The notes under the pieces were generated by a model, which had not been told where the DNA came from, did no database searches, and was given only the letters and a program-made list of their open reading frames with translations. Source: Ralstonia sp. A12 (lineage in GTDB: Bacteria > Pseudomonadota > Gammaproteobacteria > Burkholderiales > Burkholderiaceae). From it: DNA of 64,000 nt. Below are positions 46,363 to 55,405 of this stretch, in pieces. The position numbers were made by a program, and so were the translations under genes. The stretch lies in assembly GCF_000801955.1 (NCBI RefSeq), contig NZ_JSZO01000033.1:1-64000 (forward strand). Direction: 5' to 3'. Position 1 is the first letter of the stretch. Each line of letters opens with the position of its first letter.

Positions 46363-47556
46363 ATGGGAATTGCAGGCGGCATCCGCGCGGCGGGCGTGAT
46401 CGGCCTTTCCGTGATGGGCTCGACGTATGCCCAGTCCAATGTGACGCTATACGGCACGGTTGAAAATGCCCTGTCGTACACCACGCACGTCAATGCAGCG
46501 GGCGATAGCCTATCTGGCATGTCGGCGGGCATTCTCACCACCAGCCGCTGGGGCATGCGCGGCCGGGAAGATCTTGGGCAAGGCTGGGGCGCCGTTTTCA
46601 ACCTGGAGCAAGGGTTCTCTCCGGCCAACGGCGCAACACAGCAGCAGGCATGGTCACGCGAATCGTGGGTCGGGCTGGAAGGACCGTACGGCCGCGTGAC
46701 GCTGGGCCGGACCTACGCCCCCATCCTGGAAGCCGCCTACATGGCCGACCCGCTGCGTGAAGGGACCGGCACGGCTTCGGTGGTGGCGCTGGGCCAGTTG
46801 AGCGTGCTGGCGCCCGGCAACGGTTACCGACTCGACAAGACCATCCGGTACACCACGCCTGCATCGTGGGGGCCGATCTCGGGCAGCATGCTCTACGCAT
46901 TCGGCACGCCCGGCAGCAACGTGCAGAAAAGCGATTTTGGCGCGCACCTGATGTACGGCACACCATCGCTCACGCTGGTGGCTGGCTACAACCGAGAAGA
47001 CAACCCGTGGGACGCCTCGGGCTCGATGATCAACGCCGTGGCGGCCGGTACACCGCGCCCACCCATCGCCAGCCCCGCTTACCTGAACGACTGGAAGCGC
47101 GAGACCTGGATGCTGGGTGTCAACTACACGATCAACCAGCTCAACCTGTACGCCGGTTACTCGCACGACAGTGACCGCCCCTCTTCCGGCGCAGCGCGGC
47201 GCGGATACACCACACACCTGTACTGGGCCGGTGCGGCCTACTGGTTGACCCGCAACACCGACCTGCGCGTCGGCTTCTACAAGCTGCGGGTGGAAGACAC
47301 CAATATCCACCCGTATCTGGTGGGCGCACAGCTCGGCTACTACCTGTCGAAGAACGTTGATGTGTACCTGTTGGGGGCGTTTGTCCATAACCAGGGTGGC
47401 GCGGGTACGAGCTATCCGGTCGTGGCCTTCGGCACATCGGCGGCGGCCTCGGCGTATGGCGCCAATACGCTGGCGCAATCGCTCGGCACCACCAGCAGCG
47501 TCACGCCGGGCGCCAATCAGTTTCAGGTGGCGGTGGGCGTGCGCTACCGCTTCTAA
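46363..47556 (+). CDS. Outer-membrane porin, betaproteobacterial OmpC type
   Basis: The 397-aa trimeric general porin begins with a signal peptide ending STYAQS (cleavage near residue 24), then the first strand SNVTLYGTVENALSY. Strand signatures include SRWGMRGREDLGQGW, SWVGLEGPYGRVTLGR and the terminal QVAVGVRYRF with a C-terminal Phe, needed for assembly by the BAM complex. AGGAGG lies six to eleven bases before ATG 46363, which rules out the longer frame from 46303. First gene of a plus-strand unit with an MHS permease; it probably admits the module's substrate through the outer membrane. Confidence 0.93.
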   Translation: MGIAGGIRAAGVIGLSVMGSTYAQSNVTLYGTVENALSYTTHVNAAGDSLSGMSAGILTTSRWGMRGREDLGQGWGAVFNLEQGFSPANGATQQQAWSRESWVGLEGPYGRVTLGRTYAPILEAAYMADPLREGTGTASVVALGQLSVLAPGNGYRLDKTIRYTTPASWGPISGSMLYAFGTPGSNVQKSDFGAHLMYGTPSLTLVAGYNREDNPWDASGSMINAVAAGTPRPPIASPAYLNDWKRETWMLGVNYTINQLNLYAGYSHDSDRPSSGAARRGYTTHLYWAGAAYWLTRNTDLRVGFYKLRVEDTNIHPYLVGAQLGYYLSKNVDVYLLGAFVHNQGGAGTSYPVVAFGTSAAASAYGANTLAQSLGTTSSVTPGANQFQVAVGVRYRF

Positions 47557-47573
47557 CCCCGGAGGCACGCGAT

Positions 47574-48836
47574 ATGACAACCCTTCGCCACAACCTGGTC
47601 GGCGCGGCCGTCGGCAACTTCTTCGAATGGCTCGACTTCACCCTGTACGGCTACTTTGCGCTGGCCATTGCGCGCAACTTCTTTCCAGCAGGCAACGAGG
47701 TACTTTCCACGCTGGCCGCCGTCACCGCCTTCGCCGCCGGCTTTGTCGTGCGTCCGTTCGGCGCCTGGTGCATCGGCCGCTACGCTGACCGGCGCGGTCG
47801 CAAGGCCGCCATGGTTGCCACGGTTCTGCTGATGGGCGCAGGCACGTTGCTGATTGCCGTTGCCCCGCCCTACAAGACAGCAGGCCTGCTCGGGACGGCC
47901 ATGGTGATCATGGGCCGGCTGCTGTCGGGCTTTGCGGCCTCGGGCGAAAGTGGTGCCGCTGGTGCGCTGGTGATCGAGTCCTGCCCGCCGCACCGGCGCG
48001 GCTGGTATGGCGCCGTATTCAGCGCATCCACCTATCTGGCGCTGGCAGCCGGGTCCGGCCTGGCCCTGCTGGTGTTCGGCACGCTGGGTGTGGAGCGCAC
48101 GCTGGATTGGGGTTGGCGTATCGGTTTTGTGGTGGGGCTGTGCGTGATTCCGGTGGGGGCCTATCTGCGGCGGCACATGAATGAAAGCCTGCACACGGGT
48201 GCCACGCTGGTCACCGGCGCAGAGGCACGTACGCTGCCGGCCCGCACGCTGGCCGCGCAGGTCATCATGGTCTCGGCATTGACGGGCTTCGGCTCGGCGG
48301 TGGTCTACCTGGCCATCGTCTTCATGCCGGCATTTGCCACGCAGGCGCTCAAGATCGGGCAGACCACCGGGGCGATCGGATCCACGCTGGCGGCGCTCGC
48401 CATCATTGCCGGCTCGTTGATCGGCGGGCCTTGGTCTGACCGGCGCGGGCGCAGCGGCATCATGTTGTTCGGCATCGTGCTGGCGCTGGGCCTGGGTACG
48501 CCGCTATACGAACGGCTACTCGCCAGCCCGACGCCTGGGGCGCTGTTTGCCTTCCAGGTGGCGTGTGCGCTCGGGTTCGGCCTGTTCCTGGGCGGCAGCT
48601 TTCCGTTCTTTGCGGAGCGCTTTCCGCCCGGGCAGCGCGCGCTGGGCATTGGGCTGGGCTACAACATCGGCGTGATGCTGTTTGGCGCCGCGTCGCCTGT
48701 GGTGTCCACCTATGCGCTCTCGCAAGGCATCGTCCGGGCGCCGCTCTACTACCTGCTGGCAGCGGCTGTTGTGTCGGTGGTGGCCATTCTTTGCATGCGT
48801 AAGCCACCGGCTTGGCAGCGCCCGTTGATCGCGTAG
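47574..48836 (+). CDS. MFS permease, metabolite:H+ symporter (MHS) family
   Basis: The 420-aa transporter has 12 membrane helices and the MHS-type start GNFFEWLDFTLYGYFALAIA, the DRRGRKAAM loop (about 76-84) between helices 2 and 3, and GRLLSGFAASGESGAAG (about 117-133). Family members carry citrate, proline/betaine, alpha-ketoglutarate, dicarboxylates or shikimate. It begins 17 bases after the porin with GGAGG before the ATG, so they are co-transcribed. The substrate is probably what the M24-fold enzyme cleaves. Confidence 0.9.
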   Translation: MTTLRHNLVGAAVGNFFEWLDFTLYGYFALAIARNFFPAGNEVLSTLAAVTAFAAGFVVRPFGAWCIGRYADRRGRKAAMVATVLLMGAGTLLIAVAPPYKTAGLLGTAMVIMGRLLSGFAASGESGAAGALVIESCPPHRRGWYGAVFSASTYLALAAGSGLALLVFGTLGVERTLDWGWRIGFVVGLCVIPVGAYLRRHMNESLHTGATLVTGAEARTLPARTLAAQVIMVSALTGFGSAVVYLAIVFMPAFATQALKIGQTTGAIGSTLAALAIIAGSLIGGPWSDRRGRSGIMLFGIVLALGLGTPLYERLLASPTPGALFAFQVACALGFGLFLGGSFPFFAERFPPGQRALGIGLGYNIGVMLFGAASPVVSTYALSQGIVRAPLYYLLAAAVVSVVAILCMRKPPAWQRPLIA

Positions 48837-48872
48837 ACTGGCGGGCAATCCAAGCCTCGAGCAGCATCCCGT

Positions 48873-49475
48873 ATGACCACTGCCGCACCGCGCAAGAAGC
48901 GCACCGAGACCCCGTTCACACCCAGCGAGTCTGCCGTCAAATCGCTCGATGCCGCTGTCCGCTATGTGCTCGACAACGGTATCGGCGACATGTCGTTGCG
49001 GCGCGTGGCCGAGGCCATCGGCACCAGCCACCGCATGCTGATCTACCACTTCGGCTCCGCCGATGAATTCTGGGAGATCGTGCTGCGCGAGATCCGCCAC
49101 CGCGAGCAGCTTGCGCGCGTGCGCATCCAGAACGACATCGATGACCCAGTGGCCGCCATTGAAGCCGCATGGGACCGCTACGCGTCGGATGCCTATCTGC
49201 CCATCATCCGGCTGCTGTTTGAGCTGTACGCACGCGCCATTCGCGAGCCCGAGCGCTTTCATGATTTTCTCGGTGACGTGGTGGACAGTTGGCTCGCGCC
49301 TGTCACGGCGCTGTTCGAAGCGCGGCTTGGCCTGCCCGCGGCCGAAGCCCGCGCCCGTGCTCGCATTCAGGTAGCGACGATGCGCGGGCTGCTGCTCGAT
49401 CTCGTCACCACGGGCGATCGCAAAGGCACCACCGCTGCACTGAAGCGTTTTGCGCGGATGATCACCGCGCCCTGA
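48873..49475 (+). CDS. TetR-family regulator of the M24/porin/MHS module
   Basis: A 200-aa repressor-type protein with helix-turn-helix at about 25-68 (MSLRRVAEAIGTSHRMLIYHFGS) and an all-helical ligand domain. Third gene of the plus-strand unit, 36 bases after the permease, so it would be autoregulated through the operator at 46305. The two GTACC-N4-GGTAC palindromes in the divergent region are the natural targets. It ends within a 10-bp palindrome (49473-49482) that also holds the stop of the convergent ssuA-like gene. Confidence 0.9.
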   Translation: MTTAAPRKKRTETPFTPSESAVKSLDAAVRYVLDNGIGDMSLRRVAEAIGTSHRMLIYHFGSADEFWEIVLREIRHREQLARVRIQNDIDDPVAAIEAAWDRYASDAYLPIIRLLFELYARAIREPERFHDFLGDVVDSWLAPVTALFEARLGLPAAEARARARIQVATMRGLLLDLVTTGDRKGTTAALKRFARMITAP

Positions 49476-49479
49476 GCGC

Positions 49480-50421
49480 TCAGGCCGTCAGCGGAAAGCC
49501 GGCATCGAAGGTGGATGCCACCTCCAGCTTCTGCTTGAGCAGGCCCGACTTCAGATAGAAATCTGCCGTGCGCTGCTGCTCGGCAATGAGCTGAGCATCG
49601 ATAGGCCGCCACACTGTCTGGCGCCGTGCAAACTGCAGCCGCGCGGCCTCGGGCGCAATGCCAATGATGCGCGCCAGCGTGGCCGAATAGCTGTCGACAT
49701 GCTGGTACGACCAGATCTGGGCATGCACCACACGCTGCAGGAAATCACGCAGCACATCGCGCTTCGCGGCCAAGGCGGTATCCGTAGCGGCCAGGTAGCT
49801 CAGGCCCGACCACAACCCGCGCCCGCTCACCAGCACGCGCGCATGCCCAGCGGTTTCGGCCATCGCCGTATAGGGCTCCCAGGTAGACCACGCATCGATG
49901 GAGCCGTTGACCAGGGCAAGCTTCGCGTCGGCCGGCGGCAGAAATCGGAAGTTGGCATCTTGGGCTCCAAGCCCGGAAGATTCCAGCGCCTTGAGCGCCA
50001 CAAGGTGCCCGATCGAACCCCGGTTGGTCCCGATGGATTTGCCCTTCAAGTCCGCCGCCGTCTTCAAGGGTGAATCCGGGCGCACCAGCACCGCCGTGCC
50101 ATAGGGGTCAGATCGGTTCGCGCCGATCAGCTTGATGCGCGTGCCGGCAGCCAGCGCAAAGATGGCTGGCGCATCGCCGATCGGCCCGAGATCCACGGCG
50201 CCCGCGTTGAGCGCTTCTGCCAGCGGCGCAGCCGCAGGAAACTCCGTCCACTGAATGTCGTAGGGCACGCCTTTGAGTGCATCCGCAGCTTCCAGCAACG
50301 CACGCAGTCCGCCCTTCTGGTCACCGGCCTTGAGCACAGGGCGTGACTGCGCCAAGGACAAGGCAGGTGCCGCCGCCAACATCAGCGCAGATTGAGTGAA
50401 ACGTCGTCGAGAAATCGGCAT
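49480..50421 (-). CDS. Sulfonate-type ABC transporter substrate-binding protein (SsuA-like)
   Basis: Periplasmic binding protein, 313 aa, with a twin-arginine-like signal (SRRRFTQSALMLAAAPALSLAQS). The NMT1/SsuA fold shows in GDQKGGLRALLEA, GAVDLGPIGDAPAIFALA and LKGKSIGTNRGSIGHL. The SDPYGTAVLV and NGSIDAWSTWEPY segments are typical of aliphatic sulfonate binders. It is the last gene of a seven-gene operon that already contains a second binding protein (53504-54511), so two ligands may share one permease. The ATG at 50421 is chosen because it begins the signal peptide; the open frame to 50541 overlaps the cytochrome gene. Confidence 0.87.
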   Translation of the reverse strand: MPISRRRFTQSALMLAAAPALSLAQSRPVLKAGDQKGGLRALLEAADALKGVPYDIQWTEFPAAAPLAEALNAGAVDLGPIGDAPAIFALAAGTRIKLIGANRSDPYGTAVLVRPDSPLKTAADLKGKSIGTNRGSIGHLVALKALESSGLGAQDANFRFLPPADAKLALVNGSIDAWSTWEPYTAMAETAGHARVLVSGRGLWSGLSYLAATDTALAAKRDVLRDFLQRVVHAQIWSYQHVDSYSATLARIIGIAPEAARLQFARRQTVWRPIDAQLIAEQQRTADFYLKSGLLKQKLEVASTFDAGFPLTA

Positions 50422-50426
50422 GGTGG

Positions 50427-51599
50427 TCAATGAATAAAGCCGCCTTTCACATAGCGCACCGGTTCGGCGTCCATGCGGGCGATGAGTGTGTCGAGTCCCG
50501 CTGCGCGAGGCGTTTGCTCGGCGCGAGAGGCGGAGGTGCAAAGAAAATCAGCATCGGACCAGGTGGTGCCCGGTTCACCGCGTGCGCGCAGCCAGCCATT
50601 GCGATCCGCCAGCAGTTGCATGCCCGCGAACGTTTGTGGCGTGGCACCGGCAATGGCCGCAAAGATGGGCCAGGCATCCTTGCTGTCCACTACGCAGCGC
50701 GCCCGCATGGGCGGTGGTGGCGAAGGCAGCGTGCCGTCTGGCGTGACGAGTAATGTCTGGAAGCGCGGGTCTTCAAAAGGCAGTTGGCTTGCAGATGCAG
50801 CGTCGACAGCGACAACCCGCACGCGTTGTCCATCCCGCCATGCATTCAATGGTTCGGGCGAGGCGTCCGTGCAATGCACGGACAACCCCGGCAGCGCCAC
50901 CGGCAACGGCCAGCCGCCTGCGCGCACACCGCCGCTGGCGGCCAGCACCTTCATGTAGTCGAGCACGGCCCAGACCTCGTTGTCGCTCAGCCGGTTGGCG
51001 ACGGCCGGCATGGTGACTGCGCCTCGCGCATCCCGCATGCCGTGGGCGATATGCCAGAACAGCTCGCCATCGGCATGGCGGCCGAGTAGCGGACCGACGA
51101 CGGTCGGTGGCCACCGTGTGAGTGTGGCGGCCAATGGACCCTCGCCACGACCATCTGCGCCATGGCAGCTTGCGCAAGCGGCGTTGTAGACCCGCGCGCC
51201 CTTCGCAATGGACGCCAGGGAGAACGCGGTCGGGCTGGCGTGGAAGCTGGTTGGCACGGCGGATGACAGCACCACCGCTGACGGCCACGGCGCCACCACC
51301 AATAGGCCTGCCGCAATCCCCAGCGCGACCGCACGCCAGCGACGCACCCAGATCGCCGCAAGCGCAGCAACCAATGCCAGCGCCACGGCGATCAGCGTGA
51401 TGCCCACCTGTCGCGCTTGCCCGAGGTCGATCAACAGCGTTTCACCGGCAATTCGCACGCCCCAAGGCCACGCCGGCTGACCGTGCACATCGCCCGTCAG
51501 CCCCAGCGCATGCCACAGCGTCAGCAGACCTTGCTGCGCCCACTGCAGGAAGCCAAGCAACGTGTTGAGCCAGACCGTTGGCGGCGGCGGCCCGCTCAT
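50427..51599 (-). CDS. Membrane-anchored monohaem cytochrome c, unusual in a sulfonate operon
   Basis: The 390-aa protein has hydrophobic segments near 10-30, 64-84 and 90-112, then a cytochrome c domain with haem site CASCH at 142-146 and the probable axial Met197 in AVTMPAVANRLSDNEVW. A C-terminal region of about 160 residues (230-390) has four cysteines and no family I recognise. It should lie in the inner membrane with haem in the periplasm. It sits between the transporter ATPase and a binding protein in the sulfonate operon. Possible roles are electron acceptor for periplasmic oxidation of sulfite or of a substrate; this is an inference from context only. Confidence 0.8.
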   Translation of the reverse strand: MSGPPPPTVWLNTLLGFLQWAQQGLLTLWHALGLTGDVHGQPAWPWGVRIAGETLLIDLGQARQVGITLIAVALALVAALAAIWVRRWRAVALGIAAGLLVVAPWPSAVVLSSAVPTSFHASPTAFSLASIAKGARVYNAACASCHGADGRGEGPLAATLTRWPPTVVGPLLGRHADGELFWHIAHGMRDARGAVTMPAVANRLSDNEVWAVLDYMKVLAASGGVRAGGWPLPVALPGLSVHCTDASPEPLNAWRDGQRVRVVAVDAASASQLPFEDPRFQTLLVTPDGTLPSPPPPMRARCVVDSKDAWPIFAAIAGATPQTFAGMQLLADRNGWLRARGEPGTTWSDADFLCTSASRAEQTPRAAGLDTLIARMDAEPVRYVKGGFIH

Positions 51600-51635
51600 G
51601 ACTGCACCTTCATCGTGGAATGTCCTGCACGTGCC

Positions 51636-52445
51636 CTACCAGGTCTGGCCCAAGCCGAGGTGGCCAAGCGCCTCGTGCCGCAAGGCGTTCAGGCGTGGGT
51701 CTCCGCGATGGCGTGGATAGGGCAAGTCCACCGTCAGCTCCGCCGCAATGCGTGCCGGACGCGGGCTGAAGATGATCACGCGCTGGGCCAGGAACAAGGC
51801 CTCTTCCACATCGTGCGTGACCAGCACCGTAGAGAAACGCGCACGCTGCCACAGCGCTACCAGCTCGCTCTGCATGGCCAGCCGCGTCAGGGAATCGAGC
51901 TTGCCCAGCGGCTCGTCCAGCACCAGCAACTGCGGATCGTTGACCAGCGCACGCGCCAGCGCCACACGCTGCGCCATGCCGCCCGACAGCTCGTGCGGAA
52001 ACGCGCGATGAAAGCCGTTGAGGCCGACACGCTCCAGCGCATCGTCCACGCGGTCGCGCTCCGCCTTGAGCACGCCGCGCGCCTGCAGGCCAAGGGCGAC
52101 GTTGTCCCACACACGGCGCCACGGATAGAGCGTCGGGTCTTGGAACACGACAACGCGTGAAGGATCTGGCTTGGTGATGGGCGCGTCGTCCTGCAAGATG
52201 CGGCCACGTGTGGGCGCTTCCAGCCCGGCAATCAACCGCAGCAAGGTGGATTTGCCGCAGCCGCTGGGCCCCAGCAGCGCGACAAACTCGCCGGGCCGCA
52301 CGGTCAGGTCTACGTTGTCGAGCACCTGCAGTGGGTTGTCTCGATTGCCAAACCAATGGCTCACGCCCTGCACGTCAATGCGTGCGCCCGTGGCAGCAGG
52401 TGGCACCGCTTCAACCGGCGCTTCGCGTTCAAGCACGGCTACCAT
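51636..52445 (-). CDS. Sulfonate/nitrate-type ABC transporter ATPase (SsuB-like)
   Basis: Energises sulfonate uptake. The 269 aa carry Walker A GPSGCGKST (about 59-67), Q-loop VVFQDPTLYPW, signature LSGGMAQRVALARAL (about 153) and Walker B LLVLDEPLGKLD (about 173), followed by the switch His in THDVEEAL. The SsuB/TauB/NrtD type is indicated by the short C-terminal tail. The ATG at 52445 overlaps the end of the permease gene by seven bases; a TTG at 52466 is less likely. Confidence 0.92.
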   Translation of the reverse strand: MVAVLEREAPVEAVPPAATGARIDVQGVSHWFGNRDNPLQVLDNVDLTVRPGEFVALLGPSGCGKSTLLRLIAGLEAPTRGRILQDDAPITKPDPSRVVVFQDPTLYPWRRVWDNVALGLQARGVLKAERDRVDDALERVGLNGFHRAFPHELSGGMAQRVALARALVNDPQLLVLDEPLGKLDSLTRLAMQSELVALWQRARFSTVLVTHDVEEALFLAQRVIIFSPRPARIAAELTVDLPYPRHRGDPRLNALRHEALGHLGLGQTW

Positions 52446-53476
52446 TTCAGCGTCCCCTTCTGCCAAACCAACGCACGGTCACGCACCTTGAACAGCAGGG
52501 TGATGATGCTGGAGAACAGCAGCGCCATCACAATCAGCGCCGCATACATGTTCACGTACGAAGCCCAGCCCTGCGCCCACGTCAGGTACCAGCCGAGACC
52601 GGATTTCACGCCCATCATTTCGGCCGTCACCAGCACCGTGAATGACGCGCCCAACCCCATGAACAGTCCGACGAAGACTTGCGGCAGCGCAGCCGGAATC
52701 GCCACGCGCAGCACCAGGAAGGCGTTGGACGCACCCAGCGTGCGCGCCACGTCGTAGTAGCTCTTGTTCACCCCGGCCACGCCCGACCACGTAAGTACCG
52801 CCACCGGAAAGCCCGACGCCAGCGCAATCAGGAAGGCCGCCGCCGAATAGCTCGACGGGAAGAAGTAAAACGTGATCGGCAGCAGTGCCGTGGCGGGCAG
52901 CGGCCCGAGAATGCGCAGCACCGGATGCACCCAATACCCCACCGCACGCGACCAACCGATCGACACGCCCACCAGAAACCCCGTCAGCGCGCCAAAGAAG
53001 TAGCCCAGCCCTAGCAGCTTGAGCGTGTTGACGACGCTGCCGCCCAGGCGCGCCCAGTCTTCGGTATAGACCTCGATCAACGCCTGTGGCGGGGCAAAGA
53101 ACGGTGTGGGCAGAAAGCCCGACTTGGCTGTCAGCGCTTCCCATGCGCCCAGCACGATCGGCACGGCAATGAGCCAAGGCCCGAACGGCTGCAGCGCTTC
53201 CTGTGCCGAACGCAATGGCGCAAGGTACGCACCCACCGACGCCAGCACAAACAGCGCAACGCCCACCAGCAACGCGGCGATGCCCAACTCTGCCGTAAAT
53301 GCCCAATCGCTAAAGCCAACCACGTGGTTGGGCCAGCGCCACGTAAGCAGGCCCAATGCCGCCCACGTGATCGCCGCCACCAGGCCGGTGCGCCACACGC
53401 GAACGTTGACTGCCGCATGGGCAAACGGATTGGCCAGCGCACCCGGCACTTCCAATGTCTGCGGGATGGTGCTCAT
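52439..53476 (-). CDS. Sulfonate-type ABC transporter permease (SsuC-like)
   Basis: The 345-aa membrane protein is longer than E. coli SsuC (263) because of about 80 extra N-terminal residues with two additional hydrophobic segments. The BPD_transp_1 core (about 135-335) contains the ATPase-contact EAA-type loop near ARTLGASNAFLVLRVAIPAALPQVFVG. It has about eight membrane helices. It is preceded by a binding protein gene and followed by its ATPase, with a seven-base overlap. Confidence 0.92.
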   Translation of the reverse strand: MSTIPQTLEVPGALANPFAHAAVNVRVWRTGLVAAITWAALGLLTWRWPNHVVGFSDWAFTAELGIAALLVGVALFVLASVGAYLAPLRSAQEALQPFGPWLIAVPIVLGAWEALTAKSGFLPTPFFAPPQALIEVYTEDWARLGGSVVNTLKLLGLGYFFGALTGFLVGVSIGWSRAVGYWVHPVLRILGPLPATALLPITFYFFPSSYSAAAFLIALASGFPVAVLTWSGVAGVNKSYYDVARTLGASNAFLVLRVAIPAALPQVFVGLFMGLGASFTVLVTAEMMGVKSGLGWYLTWAQGWASYVNMYAALIVMALLFSSIITLLFKVRDRALVWQKGTLKW

Positions 53477-53503
53477 GTCGATGCTCTCCTCTAATCGCGC
53501 CTG

Positions 53504-54511
53504 TCAGGCGAGCACGTTGACGTAGACGTGCTGCGCCAGCCGCTGCGGGTCGGTGGTCTTCTTGATGACGCCGATGCGACGGAAGTCCTCCGCATAGAAG
53601 GCGATCTCGTCGCGCAGGTCGATACCGGTTGGATGGTGTGTATACGTGAGCGTGGCGTAGAGCTTGCGCAGGTCTTCCGCTGCCACCTTGGGCGAGTACT
53701 TGGCAAACACCTTGGCCGCCTCGTTCGGGTTCTCGTTGACGAAATCGGTTGCCTGCACGATGGCGCGCGCCAGGCCGGAGGCCGTCTGGCGGTCATTGCG
53801 CACCAGCTCGCCGCGTGCGCCGATCACGCAGCAGACCTTGCGTGCGTACTCGCCAGAGAGGTTGGTCGCCAGTTCCACGTAGGCGCCGTTGGTGCGCTTC
53901 TCCAGCAGGTAGAGGTTCGGATCGCCGTCGGCAATGGCCTGGATCTCGCCCTTGTCCACCGCCACGCCCAACAGGTCAGCTGGGTACTGGCGCCAGGTGA
54001 TGTCGCGGTCCGGGTCAATGCCGTTCTTGGCCAGCAGGATGGTGAAGAAGTGCTTGCCCGGCGCAGCCAGGTCGCTCACGCCCACGGTCTTGCCCTTGAG
54101 CGCCTGCAGGTTGGTCACACCCGCTGCCTTGGAACCGACCAACCGCACGCAACCGCCGTGCGAGCTGCCGATGATCTTCACGTCAAAGCCCGCTTCCAAC
54201 GGCTTGAGCCAACGGTGGATCATCCCCACCGCGGCATCGGCCTTGCCGGTGGCGATGGACTCGAGCAACTGATCGGTCGATCCGCTGTAGTTGATCAGGT
54301 CGACTTGCAGGCCGTTCTTCTCGAAGAAACCGCGCTCCTGCGCCACCACGATGGGCGTCAGGCAGAACGAGTTCTGGTTCCACGCAAAGGTCAGCTTGCG
54401 CTGCTGGGAATAGGCCTTGCGGCCCAGAATCAACGCCGGTGCGGCCAGCGCCGTGGCGGCGGCCGCGTGCAGTACCTTGCGGCGCGAGATGCCCGCCTTG
54501 TCTTGGCTCAT
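53504..54511 (-). CDS. Second ABC substrate-binding protein, Tat-exported (SsuA/NrtA-type)
   Basis: The 335-aa protein begins with a twin-arginine signal (ISRRKVLHAAAATALAAPALILG) and has the NMT1-type binding fold: LTPIVVAQERGFFEKNGLQVDLINYSG, ATGKADAAVGMIHRWLKPLEAG and LKGKTVGVSDLAAPGKHFF. It belongs to the sulfonate/nitrate/taurine binder group but is only distantly similar to the other binding protein of this operon. It lies directly before the permease. Use of the Tat path suggests that it folds in the cytoplasm, although many relatives have this signal without a cofactor. Confidence 0.88.
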   Translation of the reverse strand: MSQDKAGISRRKVLHAAAATALAAPALILGRKAYSQQRKLTFAWNQNSFCLTPIVVAQERGFFEKNGLQVDLINYSGSTDQLLESIATGKADAAVGMIHRWLKPLEAGFDVKIIGSSHGGCVRLVGSKAAGVTNLQALKGKTVGVSDLAAPGKHFFTILLAKNGIDPDRDITWRQYPADLLGVAVDKGEIQAIADGDPNLYLLEKRTNGAYVELATNLSGEYARKVCCVIGARGELVRNDRQTASGLARAIVQATDFVNENPNEAAKVFAKYSPKVAAEDLRKLYATLTYTHHPTGIDLRDEIAFYAEDFRRIGVIKKTTDPQRLAQHVYVNVLA

Positions 54512-54556
54512 TGAATGCTCCCCGTATGGTGATGCGTTGGATGTGTTGTGGTCTGC

Positions 54557-55396
54557 TCAGTCAAGCACGTCCGGCTCTGCGGCAATCAGGCCTGCGTACA
54601 GGCTCTCGAACGCATGCAGCGCGCCTTCGGGGCCGCCCACCTGGCTATGCGTGTAGCGCGCGGTGGCGGCGTCAATCGGCTGCGGCTTGCCGGCGGCTTC
54701 GGCCAGCAGTTGGGTGTGCGCGGCGTTGTCCAGCGCGATGTACCACCAGGCGGCGGCCTCCACCGTCGGGCCGGCGGTGAGGATGCCGTGGTTCTTCAGG
54801 ATCACGCCCTTGTGCGTGCTGCGGTCGGGCTTGGTGAGCGCGCGTGCGATGCGCTCTCCTTCGCTGGCATCGACCACCATGCCGGTAAAGTCGTCAAACA
54901 GCGCGTGGTCTTCATAGAACGAGCAGGCATCCTGTGTGAGCGGATCAAGCGGCCGCCCCAGCGTCGACCACGCCTTGCCATACGTCGAATGCGTATGCGC
55001 TGCCGCCACGATGTGCGGGTGTGCTTCGTGAATCGCCGCATGAATGGCGAACGCTGCCTTGTTGAGCGGGCGGTTGCCAATGACCGTTTCCCCCTGCGCA
55101 TTGACGAGCAACAGGTCCGACACCTTGATACGTGAAAAATGCACGCCCAGCGGGTTCACCCAGAAGTGGTCCGGCAGCTCCGGATCACGCGCCGTGATAT
55201 GCCCCGCCAGCCCAAGGTCGAAGCCATGCCGCGCAAAGATGCGAAAGGCGGCGGCCAGACGCTCCTGCCGATGGCGCCGCTCCGCTTCGATGGACGTACG
55301 CGCGGCGGGCGGATCAAACCAGAACTTCTGTTGGGGTGATGGATTCAGCCTGAGGGAGGAAGAAGCCGGCCGCTCGATGGAGATGACTGTACTCAT
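54557..55396 (-). CDS. Class II aldolase/adducin-family protein
   Basis: A zinc-dependent aldolase or epimerase fold, 279 aa, of the kind found in fuculose-phosphate aldolase. Metal-ligand His residues are in AAHTHSTYG (about 131-139) and the later LKNHGIL (about 200). GLAGHITARD (about 62-71) is the phosphate/carboxylate-binding region, and WVNPLGVHFSRI follows. Placed between the flavin monooxygenase and the transporter, it may cleave or isomerise the carbon part released from a sulfonate. Similar genes occur beside ssu-like loci, but I know of no proven role. Confidence 0.85.
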   Translation of the reverse strand: MSTVISIERPASSSLRLNPSPQQKFWFDPPAARTSIEAERRHRQERLAAAFRIFARHGFDLGLAGHITARDPELPDHFWVNPLGVHFSRIKVSDLLLVNAQGETVIGNRPLNKAAFAIHAAIHEAHPHIVAAAHTHSTYGKAWSTLGRPLDPLTQDACSFYEDHALFDDFTGMVVDASEGERIARALTKPDRSTHKGVILKNHGILTAGPTVEAAAWWYIALDNAAHTQLLAEAAGKPQPIDAATARYTHSQVGGPEGALHAFESLYAGLIAAEPDVLD

Positions 55397-55405
55397 GCCG
55401 CGTCC

